DNA from: Acholoe squamosa | Lineage: Eukaryota; Annelida; Polychaeta; Phyllodocida; Polynoidae | Direction: 5' to 3' | DNA length: 64,000 nt | Assembly (NCBI GenBank): GCA_949317995.1 | Contig: OX439039.1 | Location: 51,326,785 to 51,390,784, forward strand | Shown: positions 1 through 12,230 of the stretch, in pieces | How the letters are laid out: the number at the start of each line of letters is the position of its first letter | Numbering within the stretch: the first letter of the stretch is position 1 | Translations under genes and position numbers: made by a program | Notes under the pieces: generated by a model | Told to the model about the DNA's origin: nothing | Seen by the model: only the letters and a program-made list of their open reading frames with translations | Database searches by the model: none

Positions 1-3000
1 ATAAGGTGCACACTGAGAATATGGCTGAATTAAAAGGCACACTTGGGGCTAAATTCTAGTAATTCTACTGTTCTTTGATTATGGTATGATATCCTGGCCT
101 ATATGGCGTACCCTGAGCTTAGCTATATGCTCCAAGGCGCACTCTATTCTAAGGACATCATTTATACTGCTACAGCTAATACACCATGAAGACACATATC
201 TTTCTGATTACACCATTAATGCATCCATGAAACTCGTATATTTGCCGTTCAATGTGGGATGCACTAGACTGACTTTTCAATCAATTGAAAATAAACATAT
301 CATTATTCTAATGTGTCCTGTCTATGGCACAACTAATCTGTGTAGATCATACATATCATTCAGATAAAACGGCCCTCTAAAAGGCTACCAGAGTCCTGTT
401 CCCCAACCCATCTGGTCTTTTTACATCGACCCACTGTTATACGCCCAGGGTACATCCATCCCCCATTACCTAATGCCTGTACCTTCAGTTCTCCTCTCCT
501 GCCCGCCTCCCCTAACATCTGCCCTTTCCGCTCGCAGCTGGATGCTTGTCACTTAGCTCTTACACAGGAAGCAAGCCCACCACGTAGACGGTGGAGCAGC
601 GCCACAAATTCCTATGTGTACGAGCAGCTTGACCTAACTGAACATTCTGCTCGCCCCTATTACCATTAGATATCGGCTGTGTTGGCACAGGATTCCCCAT
701 TGAGAGGAAGCCACAAGGCACGACCCCTGGGACATTAGCCGTCGTTAGTCCTTCTCCTGTCCAAGCCTTCCTCGAGCCAGAGCTTTATGTAATGTGCTCT
801 GGTATTTGTACAGGTGGCGGAATGCCATTCTCTTCTCCTATCCCCCGTTGGGTGTTTGAAGCAGTCAAATCCGACATGGGCCTGGGCTTTGGGCGTGTGA
901 ATAGCGACGTTATGGTCAGTCTGTCATTTTGATGTACATACAATTCAATTGATAAGAAAATGCACTAGGCCAAAAAGGTGTGTGATTGGTTACCTGACGT
1001 CAGTGACCTAGCTGAGCAAAATATTGCCATATTTGGCGTGGATGGTTACAACTATTTTATCAGGTGCTGAAATGTTTCTGAAATAAAGCCATGTTGAAAA
1101 TTATGACATAAATTTATAAATTTACCAATGCAACGAGAAAACAATTCAATGCTAGACGAGAGAGGATCAGTAACAAGAGACTGTCACCTAACCTAGTAAA
1201 ATGGGGGTGGTGGGTGGTGAAAATGACCTGTCAACGGGCGAAAAAAGAGGGGGGGGGGTGAGGTGTACTTTCACAGTGTACTCTGTAGTAATGGTGGCTG
1301 TTGATTTACAGATAGGATACACTGTACAACAAAATTTCACTTTTCGAAAAAAAACTGAGCTGAAATCCATAAACTCCTATGTATTTTGACCTGGCAAATT
1401 CAAAAATAACATCTATTTTTTGCTGGTGGCTCTTAATTTCGAGATAGTAATGATACCTAGAATTGCCCATGTTCATCCTTGGTAGCCAAATGCATATTAG
1501 TGCAAATTGTACAAACACCAGCTTTCACATCAAATCTGGTTTATTTATTTTTGATTACCATTCACAAACCCATATCTAATGAATTATTCATCCTTTGACT
1601 CAGTAATATGCAGTAAAAGTAGTAAATATCCTTGAAACATTAGCTAGATGACACTTGTTCGGGACTGCCTTGTCTTGTCTTTTGTACACAATGCTCTGGC
1701 TCATCCTACATCAGACCCCATTACTAGCCTGCTAGAAGAAAAGGTAACCACTATCTTAGGTAGCATTTTTCCATCTCTGAGAGGTCCCGTTAGAATGTCT
1801 CCCCATGTATGTCACTTAACAAGCCATAGGTTTTCTTTAAAGGGTGGGGGGTCAGATGCAGAAAGTGGATCTTTGAACAAGGACATCTTGTATTTGAGTT
1901 TCTGATATGTGGCAGCAGTGTATCCACAGACTCTACAAAGTCCTCAGCCCTCTTGTTTCCCAGAAATCCTGTTATGACTGCACTGAGGGCAAGCCATGAC
2001 TTCCATTTACTATGTAGCCTATTTTTGTTATAGTATCAAATTACCCTCACTTTAATCTCATGATTATGGAAAATCTTGATGTTTAGATGCAGACTTACTG
2101 AATATAAATCATGGTTGGATGCTCTAAATGATCCAGAAGCCAATGTTTCAAGGAAGTAAACATGGAAATTTGGCTGTCTTTTTAAGATGACAGCCCTTGT
2201 ACCAATATGAAGCAATATATCTCAGAAACAAGTGGTTATAATACAATGTACATGAAATCGAATCTATTTGGTGTGGATATATATACATCTTGACCCCTTT
2301 TGACATTATCCAAGATGGACTCTTGCTTCTGAACTACCGAAACAACTACAACCGTGCATATGGAGTGTGCTAACACGGAACACATAATATTCAGAGTGTG
2401 CCATCTCTGGGATACGAAGTGTGGTTCTGGTGACATTTATACTAGGTATAGTTAGCCACATGGATCAACCCCAATGTTATTGTCATCGCTGAAGTACTGT
2501 CGCAGAATAATATTACACAGATAGCTGTTGCGTGGGACTGAAGTTCCAAAAGGCCTCTACCACCGACCCGATTTGTCCGGATCAGCCAATCATGTGTCCA
2601 CCTCATCATGCATCCCCTAGAATGTAACGAGGATCGATGTACGTGTACAGGATGTGGATTTATGACAGTGACCCTCCTGAGATTACATACCCCTGGTGAG
2701 CCTACATCACCGACTCCAGAGTGACAGGCCATAGTCACTTGTCTAACACCAATAAGTACATAATCGCTCACTCCGTCTACCATCAGAGCTACTACAGCTA
2801 CCAAAGCCACCCACTCTCCCATCATAGGGATCATAACCAAAAGTCGAGATTATGCTGGTTACCAGCAGTATGGCCCTCTAGCGGCAGGAGCAGTGTTGTG
2901 GTGGTTAATGGTTCTGTCTGGGAGCGAGTTGAGCAGCTCACACAGCTCAGTAATGGCCGGACTAGGGCTCTGGGAGGGCTAATAATAGAACCAACGAGCA

Positions 3001-3682
3001 CCTCAGTGCAGGTGCACGGGTGCGGCAGTGACAGACTGCCGAGTTGCAGGTGAGATTGTTGTTTAGGGCCAGGACCCCAAAATTGGGATGGATGGGACTC
3101 GTACATAGGCGATATATGTGGTTGGCGTGGGAGCTAATGTCCCACGGGTGCTTTAACCCTATGCCCCTCACACATACTCGCAGTCTTTGGGCATTCTATA
3201 TCCTAGCATCAGTAATGTACTAGATAATGTGAAACTTCAAATTGTGTTTCCGCTAAAATAGATATTCGACTCTCATTTACCTTGCACAATGCAGGAATGA
3301 TATTTCCGTTTTGAGTACACGCCTCAGGTGCACCCCATTTAGGTTTGGTCATGGAATAATAAGTGACACGATTACACACCTACGTTGCTCTACAAGTCTG
3401 CTGTAGCAATTTGTAGGCTAGGAACAGTGATATTGAATCCATTGGGCTGATGGTTAATTTGACACGAAAACTGTTCTGGAAATCTGTCATATAGTTTTAC
3501 ATGTACCAATTACGGGTACTTCTGTTCTTTGCATTCCCCAGTTTCTCTCACTAAGTGTCGAAAAATCTCAGTATATTTCATAGTGGTTTAACCTCATGGA
3601 CCTAGCCTAGCATACGCAGAACCACCAGAGGTTGTTTAAAGTTCGGATATTAATTGATTGTATGTTTGCTTTGTTCTTGCAG
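1..3682 (+). other. Presumed intron of the Lon protease gene; no exon seen
   Basis: The terminal Lon exon opens with a splice acceptor, so the sequence upstream on this strand should be intronic. I looked for the preceding conserved Lon segments (catalytic-serine region, and the GGIKEKT-like end of the previous exon) and did not find them, so the previous exon probably lies before the window. The stretch holds scattered AT-rich sequence, a short G-run near 1,250 and one TGACGTCA octamer near 996. I see no RNA gene. Confidence 0.5.
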
Positions 3683-3832
3683 GCGAAACGTGTGGGCGTG
3701 GACTGTATTATCCTGCCAGCCGAGAACAAGAAGGATTATGCGGACCTTCCAACCTACATCACAGAGGGACTAGAGGTCCACTTTGTAGAGCATTACAAGG
3801 AGATTTACGACATAGTCTTATCAGATCAATAA
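3683..3832 (+). CDS. LONP1: Mitochondrial Lon protease, last coding exon (partial gene)
   Basis: This is the C-terminal exon of the ATP-dependent Lon protease of the mitochondrial matrix, which degrades damaged proteins with an N-terminal domain, an AAA+ ATPase and a Ser-Lys protease domain. The exon begins after a clear acceptor (ttcttgcag) in phase 0 and encodes 49 residues then TAA. It carries the segments [18 protein letters not shown] and [18 protein letters not shown], which match the end of animal Lon almost residue for residue, including the block just after the catalytic lysine region. The protein ends DIVLSDQ, a few residues shorter than the vertebrate tail. The ATPase part and the catalytic serine and lysine are encoded upstream, outside the window. 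Confidence 0.93.
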   Translation, partial: AKRVGVDCIILPAENKKDYADLPTYITEGLEVHFVEHYKEIYDIVLSDQ

Positions 3833-3847
3833 TACACAACTTTTATC

Positions 3848-3853
3848 AATAAA
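3848..3853 (+). promoter_or_regulatory. Proximal polyadenylation signal of LONP1
   Basis: An AATAAA hexamer lies 15 bases after the stop codon. It would give a very short 3' UTR. A second AATAAA at 4,915-4,920 is the alternative. Confidence 0.45.
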
Positions 3854-4509
3854 TACACGATAATATAGTCAGGGGGTTTGAATATAGGAAATGCTTGTCA
3901 TGAGTTGATCAATACGTGTGAGCATGCTATCAGGACGCTATGAGCACATAATTTATAGGCAGGGAAAGGATTATTTATTTTATAATGAAATTGTGTTATC
4001 GGATTATAATGTTGTTAATCAGGGATGGGCTCTGTTCTAATTGTGTAATACCCTGCACAATACTACACCGAATACTGATTTAGTCAGTGCCTTTATATAT
4101 TGTATGGTGCAGTCAGTTTTATTATGTTGCCAAGTTAAACTCTCTGCCTTAGATTGAAACTCTCTATTGATTTTGACACAAATCAGTGATGATGACTCAA
4201 TGCTATCAAATCTATACATACTCACTCTCTATAGTAGCTTGGTGTTTAGGAAGTGGTTATCATGCTGGCCTTGCTTGAAAAGTAACGTTATTTCATGTGT
4301 ATATCAGTTTCAACTTTGACAGTTAAAGTCTTGGTTAGTAATGAAATCCTAACATCGGTGCTTTCCATATAGGCTTGCATCTAGGCCTAATACCAATTTC
4401 CATCACCGCAGGAGACGGAAGTTTATTAGTGGCTTCTCTCACTAAATGACCATCGTAATGCATTATGCGGAATCTACAACCCACCAGTCCCCGTACTGTT
4501 AGTATTGCT

Positions 4510-4633
4510 CAGTGGCGGATTTAGGGGGGGGGGACGCACCCCCATTTTTACCAGTACTTAAAAGTTTAATCACATATTTTGGACCCCAAAATTTGCTCGC
4601 CTCCCCCTTTTCCAGATCCTGGATCCGCCAATG
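4510..4633. mobile_element. Short MITE, CAGTGGCGGAT family, copy 1
   Basis: The element starts CAGTGGCGGATTTAGG and ends CCTGGATCCGCCAATG, an imperfect terminal inverted repeat. The interior holds a G-run and the block TTTTGGACCCCAAAAT. The same family recurs at 33,397-33,523. With no coding capacity it is a non-autonomous DNA transposon relic. If the distal LONP1 polyadenylation signal is used, it lies in the 3' UTR. Confidence 0.8.
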
Positions 4634-4914
4634 CTAATCAATTTCAAAATGTTTATCGGGCTGATAACAGAAAAGTGTTTCACATAGGCCTACGTTGTCA
4701 AACTCAATAGGCAAAGAAGGCACCTTTACTTTATGTAATTTAATATGTTCCACCACTCCAAAAGAATTGAAGCTTGGACGGACTTGGTTGTATGATAAGG
4801 GTATTTGAGAAACTTAAGAAATCATGGCGTGAATGTGTAATGGTTGTTACCGTGATTTGGTGATGGAGATGTATGTCTTTGCACAGTATATCATTTGAAC
4901 AACAGTATAAACAA

Positions 4915-4920
4915 AATAAA
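4915..4920 (+). promoter_or_regulatory. Distal polyadenylation signal candidate
   Basis: AATAAA is followed within 15 bases by a GT-rich stretch (tgtacgtctgtt), a typical downstream element. Its use would give LONP1 a 3' UTR of about 1.1 kb. No other gene ends nearby on this strand. Confidence 0.4.
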
Positions 4921-5880
4921 ATGTACGTCTGTTAAACAATTGTAGCCTCTATTTTATTTTCATATGGTGATAAATGATTTTATGAGCATCAAGCTGTATC
5001 TATATAATTATGAAGTGTTAATTATAGACCTGTTCAGAACAAGGCTTCATATGTATGTATACCCCCCCCCCCATGGCCACATGAAAACATTTTGATATTT
5101 TAGTGTCATTCAAGAATGACATGTCTTTTCAGCAGTCAATGAATATGTATTGGACTAATGTTATCGTTTCAACAGCAAACATTCAATGTTTTGAACCACC
5201 AGAACAGATCGAATCAGGGAGCCTTCTACCACACGACATGTATTTTATACCAATTTCTTTTTACCGGAATTTCCAAAATCTTTATAACGTATCCAAAATT
5301 CAATATCTAGCCTTCCTTCATAAGTCTGCCTTTACCATAGAAACTATTGAGGAACCCATTGGTAATCATCCCATAGATTCAAGTCATAGGCATACTGACC
5401 ATGTCCAGTGGCCATGGAATAAAAATACTAATAATGTTTTTACCCTGGGCCGCCCACCGCCTCCTCCCCATTGCATCTCCGTTAGCACAAGCGTCACTCG
5501 AATTGTTTACATGTAAGTAGTATACGAAATGTAGGACCTTCACTGGATCAAGCGAACGTAGTGTTTCACGCGGCATCCTGAGTATGCCCTAGTTCTGTCT
5601 TATAGTCTTGCTATATGATGGAAACGCCAGTCCCTGTGGGCCACAGATAATAGTCCCTCTGGTCGAGGAGGGTTCGGGTTCTTCGGTCTAACTCAGTATA
5701 GAACAAAGGGATATGTAATAAAGGCCTTCATCGCAAAGCAATCACATGTATTGAGCAAGATAGTTCGCTATAAGGTGTAGAACAAGCCTTACTGTACCTG
5801 AAATAGCTGCAGCCTGCTTCAAACCATGGGTTTACTTGTTCTCTGTTTAGAGTGTCTACTCTGCAACGTGCGACAGCAGG
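4921..5880. other. Intergenic, nothing recognised
   Basis: AT-rich unique-looking sequence with one C-run near 5,062. The 137-codon open frame at 5,103-5,516 has no recognisable domain and reads as chance. Confidence 0.4.
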
Positions 5881-5884
5881 AAAG

Positions 5885-6227
5885 GTTCAAAAGTCGTCTG
5901 CTTCCCGCCGCCAACGTGACGTCACAGTCTTAATGACCGGCGCCAGCTTGTCTGGAGACGGTGCCCCGCGCCGCCTCACTGAAAACGCCGCATGTTGATT
6001 GCAACCATGCCTCATCAAAATTAATCTGGTACATATTACTTGGATGTTGGTTCAATGAATCTCTCCGACACCACGCCATCCTCGCTGCTTGAACAATGTT
6101 AGTAGTACAGAGAAAGTAGCATTTTCGCCTGGTAGCCAAAACGGACCCTCTGGTAGGCCTAGTGTACAGGGGAGGTCGGGTAGGCCTAATGCAAAAGGTG
6201 GGATGGATGGATCGTGGCTTGGTAAAG
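5885..6227 (+). promoter_or_regulatory. CpG-rich patch with CRE, possible promoter and first exon
   Basis: Within otherwise AT-rich DNA, 5,885-6,000 is rich in CG and contains a perfect TGACGTCA near 5,919 and the palindromic core GGCGCC. Downstream on the plus strand an open segment (about 6,104-6,227) ends at a strong donor, AAAG followed by gtaagg. An in-frame ATG near 6,198 would encode MDGSWLGK before the donor. No downstream exon was identified and the product is unknown. Confidence 0.25.
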
Positions 6228-6414
6228 GTAAGGAGGACTTTGGAAACATTTTGTGCGAAGAGGAGAATTACACCTATTCGTATAACAAATTCTCACATCT
6301 TTTGTTTGCAAAATCATTGCCACTTTATCAGACATGCATATATGAGATTTGGCAGATCAAGATCGAGTGTTTAGCATTTCTATCTTCCCCCTTCCTATTA
6401 CATAGTGACCACTA

Positions 6415-7251
6415 GGGGAAAGTTGCCTAATTTGGACCCCCTAAGAACTTTTTCCTGTCCAGTGATTATTTCTATGAATTTGAATGTAAAATTTATACAC
6501 TTTGTGAGGGTGATAGCATAAAAATCTAGGAATATGAATTTCTCTAGTCAGGGTGTGCAATTAAAAATCAAAGCCTAATGGTCCAATTTAGGCACCTGGT
6601 TGCCTAATTTGGACCAGTTGGTATCCTAAATTGGACCAATGTGCATTATTGTTATCTATTTCCTTATACTTTCATTATATTGGAAATATATAAAACTAGG
6701 GAACTTTTAATATATGATATCACATGTCTTCTTGTTATTTCCATCAATATGATGTGAATTTGCTCTGTACTGGAGTAAGAAATGGTTACACTTTGGTTCA
6801 ATTTAGGCAACTAAATTTGACCTAATACTACAACTATGGTCCAATTTAGACAACTCAAGCTGGTCCAATTTAGGCAACTTTTCATCTTTCCCATTGATGG
6901 TTTGCTTTCTAAAACATAACAATGGGTTTTATCAAATTTCATTTTAGTCTAAAAGTCTAATATGACATCTAAAAATCTGAAAGGATTTTGAACAAAAAGA
7001 TCTGCTAGCAACCAGGAGGTCCTAGGGCTTGAGTAAGCAGTGACGCAAATAAGATCAAAAGGTCCAAAAACCATTTTTCACAGAAAAAGTGCATAGAATT
7101 ACAGAAAAATTATGTTTTTGAAAGTAGGAACTTTAGTAATACATGTATTGACTAAAAAATGGCAGCATTGGAACCTAGTTCCTACTACTGCCACTAGGGG
7201 AAACAAGGGTGGTCCAATTTAGGAGCCGGTCCAAATTAGGCAACCTTCCCC
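6415..7251. mobile_element. 837 bp non-autonomous DNA transposon with TA flanks
   Basis: The left end GGGGAAAGTTGCCTAATTTG is repeated inverted at the right end (CAAATTAGGCAACCTTCCCC), and both ends are bounded by TA. Internally the motif GGTCCAATTTAGGCAACT and its reverse complement recur at least six times in both orientations, mostly near the ends, as expected for transposase-binding subterminal repeats. There is no transposase frame, so it must have been moved in trans. The TA duplication and termini could fit a Tc1/mariner-like or IS630-related group. The superfamily is not certain. Confidence 0.85.
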
Positions 7252-10200
7252 TATATACTTCATACCAAACAGTATTACCCTACTTCCCTTCATTCGGCCA
7301 TGGCTGATTTAGGATTATCCTATCCTAATCCCTTTGCTATGGGGATTATCCTTGCATGAAGCGAGGTTCACAGTCAAGGCCCAACACTAGAAGTTGAACC
7401 ACCTGGTATTACCCGATACAGTGTAGGAGAGGGCTCTCCCAATTTTGAAATGGATTACGCTGATGAACGATACAAATACCTGCTGATCTATAATACGGCC
7501 TCTGCCACAGGGGACCGGTTCCCATGGCAGGGTGATCAGTAATAAGTTTTCCAGGTCTATCACACCAAATACCAGTTCTATTTTTGTCACAAAAAATTAT
7601 TGCTTTCTATATAGGATATATTTATCAATGCATTAAAGAAAAAGGTGGGGGGGGGGGGGTGAAGTGGAGTGTCAACATGATTTGGGCTTTACTGGGCAAA
7701 TGATAGAAATAAACCATTTTGACAACTTCTGAGAATGTACTTATAAATGAAATTCATGAAAATAGATTATTAGTTGTGGGACATGCAAACTTCTTGCAGA
7801 GACGACAAACTATTTCATTCAAATCATACTACTTGTACTTTGTTTATTGCGCAGAAATATATATATGTATATCAATTTACATCTTCAATTTATATATACA
7901 TCGGTCAGGGACACAGCATATTTGATAATTATCATAATATTGGGAAAGGTGGATTACACTACAACGGCAATTTAGTGTGTCCAGTTTAGCTGGGCTCTGG
8001 TCCATTCAAGTTAATATGCAGATGTGTTTTCTTAGTCTATAGGTCATTATTAACTAAACACCAACTCATAAACAAACAGTAATCGGTACCCAATCAGCAC
8101 TGGAGCATTGGGCCACGATTGTCCATGCTTGGTCCAATATAAGCCAACATTGGCCCAATATAAGCCGACATTGGCCCAATGTATCCTTGCTACCTGGGCA
8201 GCCTTTAATAATCACCCAGGTTCAAATGAACTTCAAGTGCATTTTCACATTTCCATATTTATCATAGCTATATTAAATAATCCCCAGGAAATAGTACATT
8301 TTCTGTTAGTGATACAGAGGTTCAATCACTACACAGTGCGTATAGGAATACATAAGTTTGGCTAACCATTCATAACTGCAGAATATGTCATCTAATCATA
8401 ATCTGTAGGCCTATACTATTTATCATGGAAGTGCCATTTCACGAATGTTCGAGGGAGATTGTTGATTAATTATCCTATGGCATGGGCCCTTTGAACATCG
8501 ATATTTTGAAATCCTGCATGGACCGTTAAAACATATTAAGAATTAGTTTAATAACGTCTTTATCTTTAGACCTATAGCACCATCTTGAAAGTCAAAGCCT
8601 ATATCGGTACATTAAATCATTATCCTAAAAGTAGATAGCCGTCGTTTTGTTTAGGAAAGAGTACTAATACTCAATTTAGACCGTTTAGGCTAAGGGGGAC
8701 CCACTGAAAAAGCGATTTGAGAGGCAACGGAAAACATTATCACTTTATATCTAGACCTTCATCAGTAAATTGCTATCCAGGTTTTATAATGGTAAAAGTC
8801 TTAACATTCATTCTCCAAAACAAGAGGGTAACATTCCTATATTTCCATGTAGGACCTATTTGCCTGTAGTGTTTACGTGGAACTATGATTTTGTGAACCA
8901 GTCACGATATAAATAGACCAGACCGAATGCAGCATCAAGCCCGTCCCAAGATGCGACACCTGTTTCCTCTACTCTCAAAGGAATCTATACCTAACTGAGT
9001 TGCCATAGCAACCACAAGTATAATTAGATTTGATTAGATTAGACTAGAAAATGCCTAAACGCTCACTACTGAGCTCTTCCGTTTCCAAATATAGAATCTG
9101 AAAGGCAGACCGCCGAGTGATACCGGCAGCTTTTCTACTTACCTCTTTCCAGCACGCCTCTGACTATGGAGGCATTTAATAGTTGGATTAACGCGATAAA
9201 ATCATACTAGACATCTATGTACATAATTGCAAATGATCTTAGGTTATAAAAAAAAAGAATGGTTGCATGGATGAGTCGTGTTGTTATCTGATAATAATAA
9301 CAACAGAGGTGTTCTACAAGTTTTGCATCACGACTGTCAGTAACTTAACTACTATGTTGTCGCTTTTTGGTGACTTTGTGCTTAGTCTTTGTCCAAATCA
9401 CGGGTTCCAAGTATGTTGATTTACAACTAAGTGTGCGCCATCTATATTGAAAATCCAGGAAGGAAATAGGTATGTTTACTGGAACGATATATGAAGCAGG
9501 TAGAGAGGTGTGACTCTGAATATCATAGTGGAAGAGGGCTTCCCTAACTAGCTGCATTCCATATTGATTCACTGCGCATTTGAAAATAAACTGCATTTGA
9601 AATATCACTTCCTTTTGCAGGACCGATTCACAATAGAATGAGAAAGGTGTGCACATAATCCCCATTAATACAACCCTCTATTTAATGAAGTAATTCTATT
9701 ATCAATATCTATAAAACCATCCTTCTCTCAATGACTTAATGTAGTATAAAATCCTGCATATTTAGACAAGAACAATGATAATCTACTATACAACACCTAT
9801 TGTATTTTTACAGGTTGTACGCAATTATTCAATAGCCACTGGTCTAGGGTCAATCCTCTCCAACTTCTCGATCTAGGCCAAAAATGATGTGTTTCAGTTA
9901 ACGTTTCCCGAAAATTAATGGCAATTTTTTCTCTTGGTTTTTATTTCTGTCGTACCTAAGTCTAGAAAGGATTCACATGTATTGATCAGCAGGCCTATCG
10001 TAGCATCACTTAGATTTTTCTGGTGATTTGTACTCTGGCCATATTCAGATAATAACCAACAATTTAACCCATCGTAAAAAAATAAAAGAGAAGGAAAAAG
10101 TTCCTCTTCTCTTGCAAAGTAAATCGATGCTATACATGGTCGGGCAACCTGAAGGACATCTTTTATAACAGGATGCATTGTGGGCTAGGTGTTCCTGTTC

Positions 10201-10304
10201 CTTTATAACAACAATTTAAATAACAAATGATCCATTGAAGAGAGATTGAACCTAGTCAGTGACAGTGACATGTCTAGTGTAGGGACACACGGGTTACTGT
10301 AATT
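7252..10304. other. Intergenic with one dispersed repeat copy
   Basis: No gene is recognised. A G-run lies near 7,650. The segment 8,085-8,200 (motifs GGAGCATTGGGCC, AAGCCGACATTGGCCCAATG, ATCCTTGCTACCTG) is a copy of the repeat at 45,165-45,260, with one internal duplication of the AAGCC-ACATTGGCCCAATAT unit. The rest shows no structure I can support. Confidence 0.5.
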
Positions 10305-10447
10305 CAAGGGCGTAGGAAGCAATTTTTTTATGGGGGGGGGCAGGGGTCTCGGTTGGGGGGGCCTGCTATATTTTTATATAGGCTTATATGGGGAACCTTC
10401 TCATTATTTGGGGGGGCCCTGCCCCCCCCCCTTCTCCTACGCCCCTG
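10305..10447. mobile_element. Short MITE with GGGCGTAGGA ends and G/C-rich interior
   Basis: The left end CAAGGGCGTAGGAAG and the inverted right end CTCCTACGCCCCTG form a terminal inverted repeat of about 14 bases. TAATT occurs directly outside both ends and may be a target-site duplication. The interior pairs G-runs with C-runs. No coding capacity. Confidence 0.75.
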
Positions 10448-10543
10448 TAATTGTCGAACACGGAGAAAAGACCTCTAGATAGGAGGCGTACATCACATCA
10501 TGGAGGGCAGTGACTATAGGTCCTCAAATAGAAACAGAAATAT

Positions 10544-10585
10544 GGGCGCATGTGGCCGTATATATATATACGGCCACATGCGCCC
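10544..10585. repeat. Perfect 42 bp palindrome
   Basis: Arms GGGCGCATGTGGCCG and CGGCCACATGCGCCC are exactly complementary around a (TA)6 centre, so the whole 42 bases are self-complementary with no spacer. It could extrude as a cruciform. It may be the core of a small foldback element, but no family member was seen elsewhere in the window. Confidence 0.9.
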
Positions 10586-11589
10586 AGGGTTGGGTAACTG
10601 TAAGATACCAGTTGAATATGTGACAGGATCTGCGAAAAGGGGCCTTAGTGCAAGGTGCATTAAGGTCCCTATTCCCAGTACATGTCACATATATCTTCAT
10701 CTGTATCCTCTTGCATCAATCATACTCTGGCTTATCTATTTTGAACATCGCCACAACACCTTTCTATCTCCAAGGCAGACCTACAATGGGGCTTCTGTCC
10801 TACTATTGATATAGAATTTAGGAAGATAAAGTATGTTCTGCTTGTGTATAAGAAAGGGTTCTCCTGTGCACATTCCGAGATGTATTAAGATCATCATGTT
10901 TGATATCCTTTCAATTTCCCTTTGTGGCCACAATGTTCCCACAACCACTGTAGAGTGATGCTTCAATGTCCCGCTTAGATAAGCCATCACATTGACAGAT
11001 TACTATTAATCTTTGTTCTCTTGAAATCATATTTAAGAGTTCGTTAAGCAGTTCGCTTATCGAGATATCGAGTCAAGTATGACGCTCAACAGCGTCGAGC
11101 GGTAGCCTCAACTCCTCTCTCCTGCCTCATTGGCCCCATATCCTGTCACTACGAATAGGGAAACTCGCGGCTCGGCTCAAAACAGGCTACTCGGTGCTGG
11201 CATAAAAGCCCTCTACCATGGTCTGAGCCTATATTTTCCCACTTAAGGATTTGGATTTTTGAATGCAAGTCTGATAATCACATTTTCCTGAACGCTCTTC
11301 CGTTGAAGACATTCATACCAGCAATAGTAGATGGTCCATCGTCTTTGGTCCATATTTTTTCTCTGTTGAATTGGGTAAGCCTGATTAACAATTACTACAT
11401 ACTCAATTTACCAGGTGGTCTGGCGGGAATTACTGGGGGCATAATGGTCGGGATATCTTAGAATGAATTAGCAACAAGGGGTGGTGGTGTCCAATACACA
11501 TCATGTGTCACAAAGAAAGTTATATCTTCCCAAATCGTTGGTGGACAATAGAAAATGCTGCATTCAGCTGAATATCATTCATTCTAATG
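10586..11589. other. Intergenic, nothing recognised
   Basis: Unique-looking sequence downstream of the synaptotagmin gene. A moderately CG-rich segment lies at 11,085-11,200, without clear promoter motifs. Confidence 0.4.
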
Positions 11590-11595
11590 TTTATT
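11590..11595 (-). promoter_or_regulatory. Polyadenylation signal candidate for syt4
   Basis: AATAAA on the minus strand lies about 330 bases after the synaptotagmin stop codon, a plausible 3' UTR length. It is the first such hexamer I found downstream. Confidence 0.4.
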
Positions 11596-11922
11596 TTGAA
11601 TGGTATATGTTACCTGAATGTGTATTCATATACTATCTTCTATCATTTTATCGATTGGTTTGTTGTTGCTCCAGTCATGTTCTTCATGCTCTCAGTATCT
11701 GAGCTGCATATCAACGAGTGAACATGTGTAGTCGATTGGAATCGTCTATTTGTTAGTAGATATTGTCTCCATCATGATCAACAAAGAACTCCACAAAACC
11801 ACACACTGTCCACCAACCAGGAGGTACTATAATGATTGATAACTGAACAAAGCGTTATCTTATGATATCCCTACGCCTATGTCTGTTGCTGACGTGCCCC
11901 GTCGCAGTGGTCAGAAGCCGTT

Positions 11923-12230
11923 TTACTCCTTCAGCTTGTGCCATTCGGCGATCTGCTTCCGCGGACAGTTCATCACCTCATTCCAGTGGTGAGATTCGGG
12001 ACCAGAAAACTTAGCGCCGACTTCCAATCGCCCGACTACTTCGTTCTTTGTCATCCGGTCCCAATCAAGAACAAGGAATTCGAGGGAGATGTTCTGGAGT
12101 CCCTCGTTACAGGGTACGTCGAAGAGGAAGGATTCGTTGAAGACGGGGTTCAGTGTGCGTTTTTTTACGTGGGTCTTCTTCTTGGCAATGCGTTGGCCGT
12201 TATACAGGAGGTAGATCTTGACGTATGGGT
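11923..12230 (-). CDS. syt4: syt4 exon 4: most of C2B and the stop codon
   Basis: The acceptor tatttacag precedes ACCCATACG; the G left by exon 3 completes the Asp of DPYVK. The exon encodes residues 348-449: the polybasic strand, the second calcium loop ([10 protein letters not shown]) and the C-terminal helix ending AEWHKLKE, then TAA. The Trp-His near the end is characteristic of synaptotagmin C2B domains. Confidence 0.93.

Noticed and set aside
2442-3171. Several overlapping open frames of 66-132 codons
   Set aside because: Low-complexity, present in several frames at once, no domain, no splice logic, and inside the presumed LONP1 intron.
5103-5516. 137-codon plus-strand frame
   Set aside because: No domain, no promoter or splice context, and composition as expected of AT-rich non-coding DNA.
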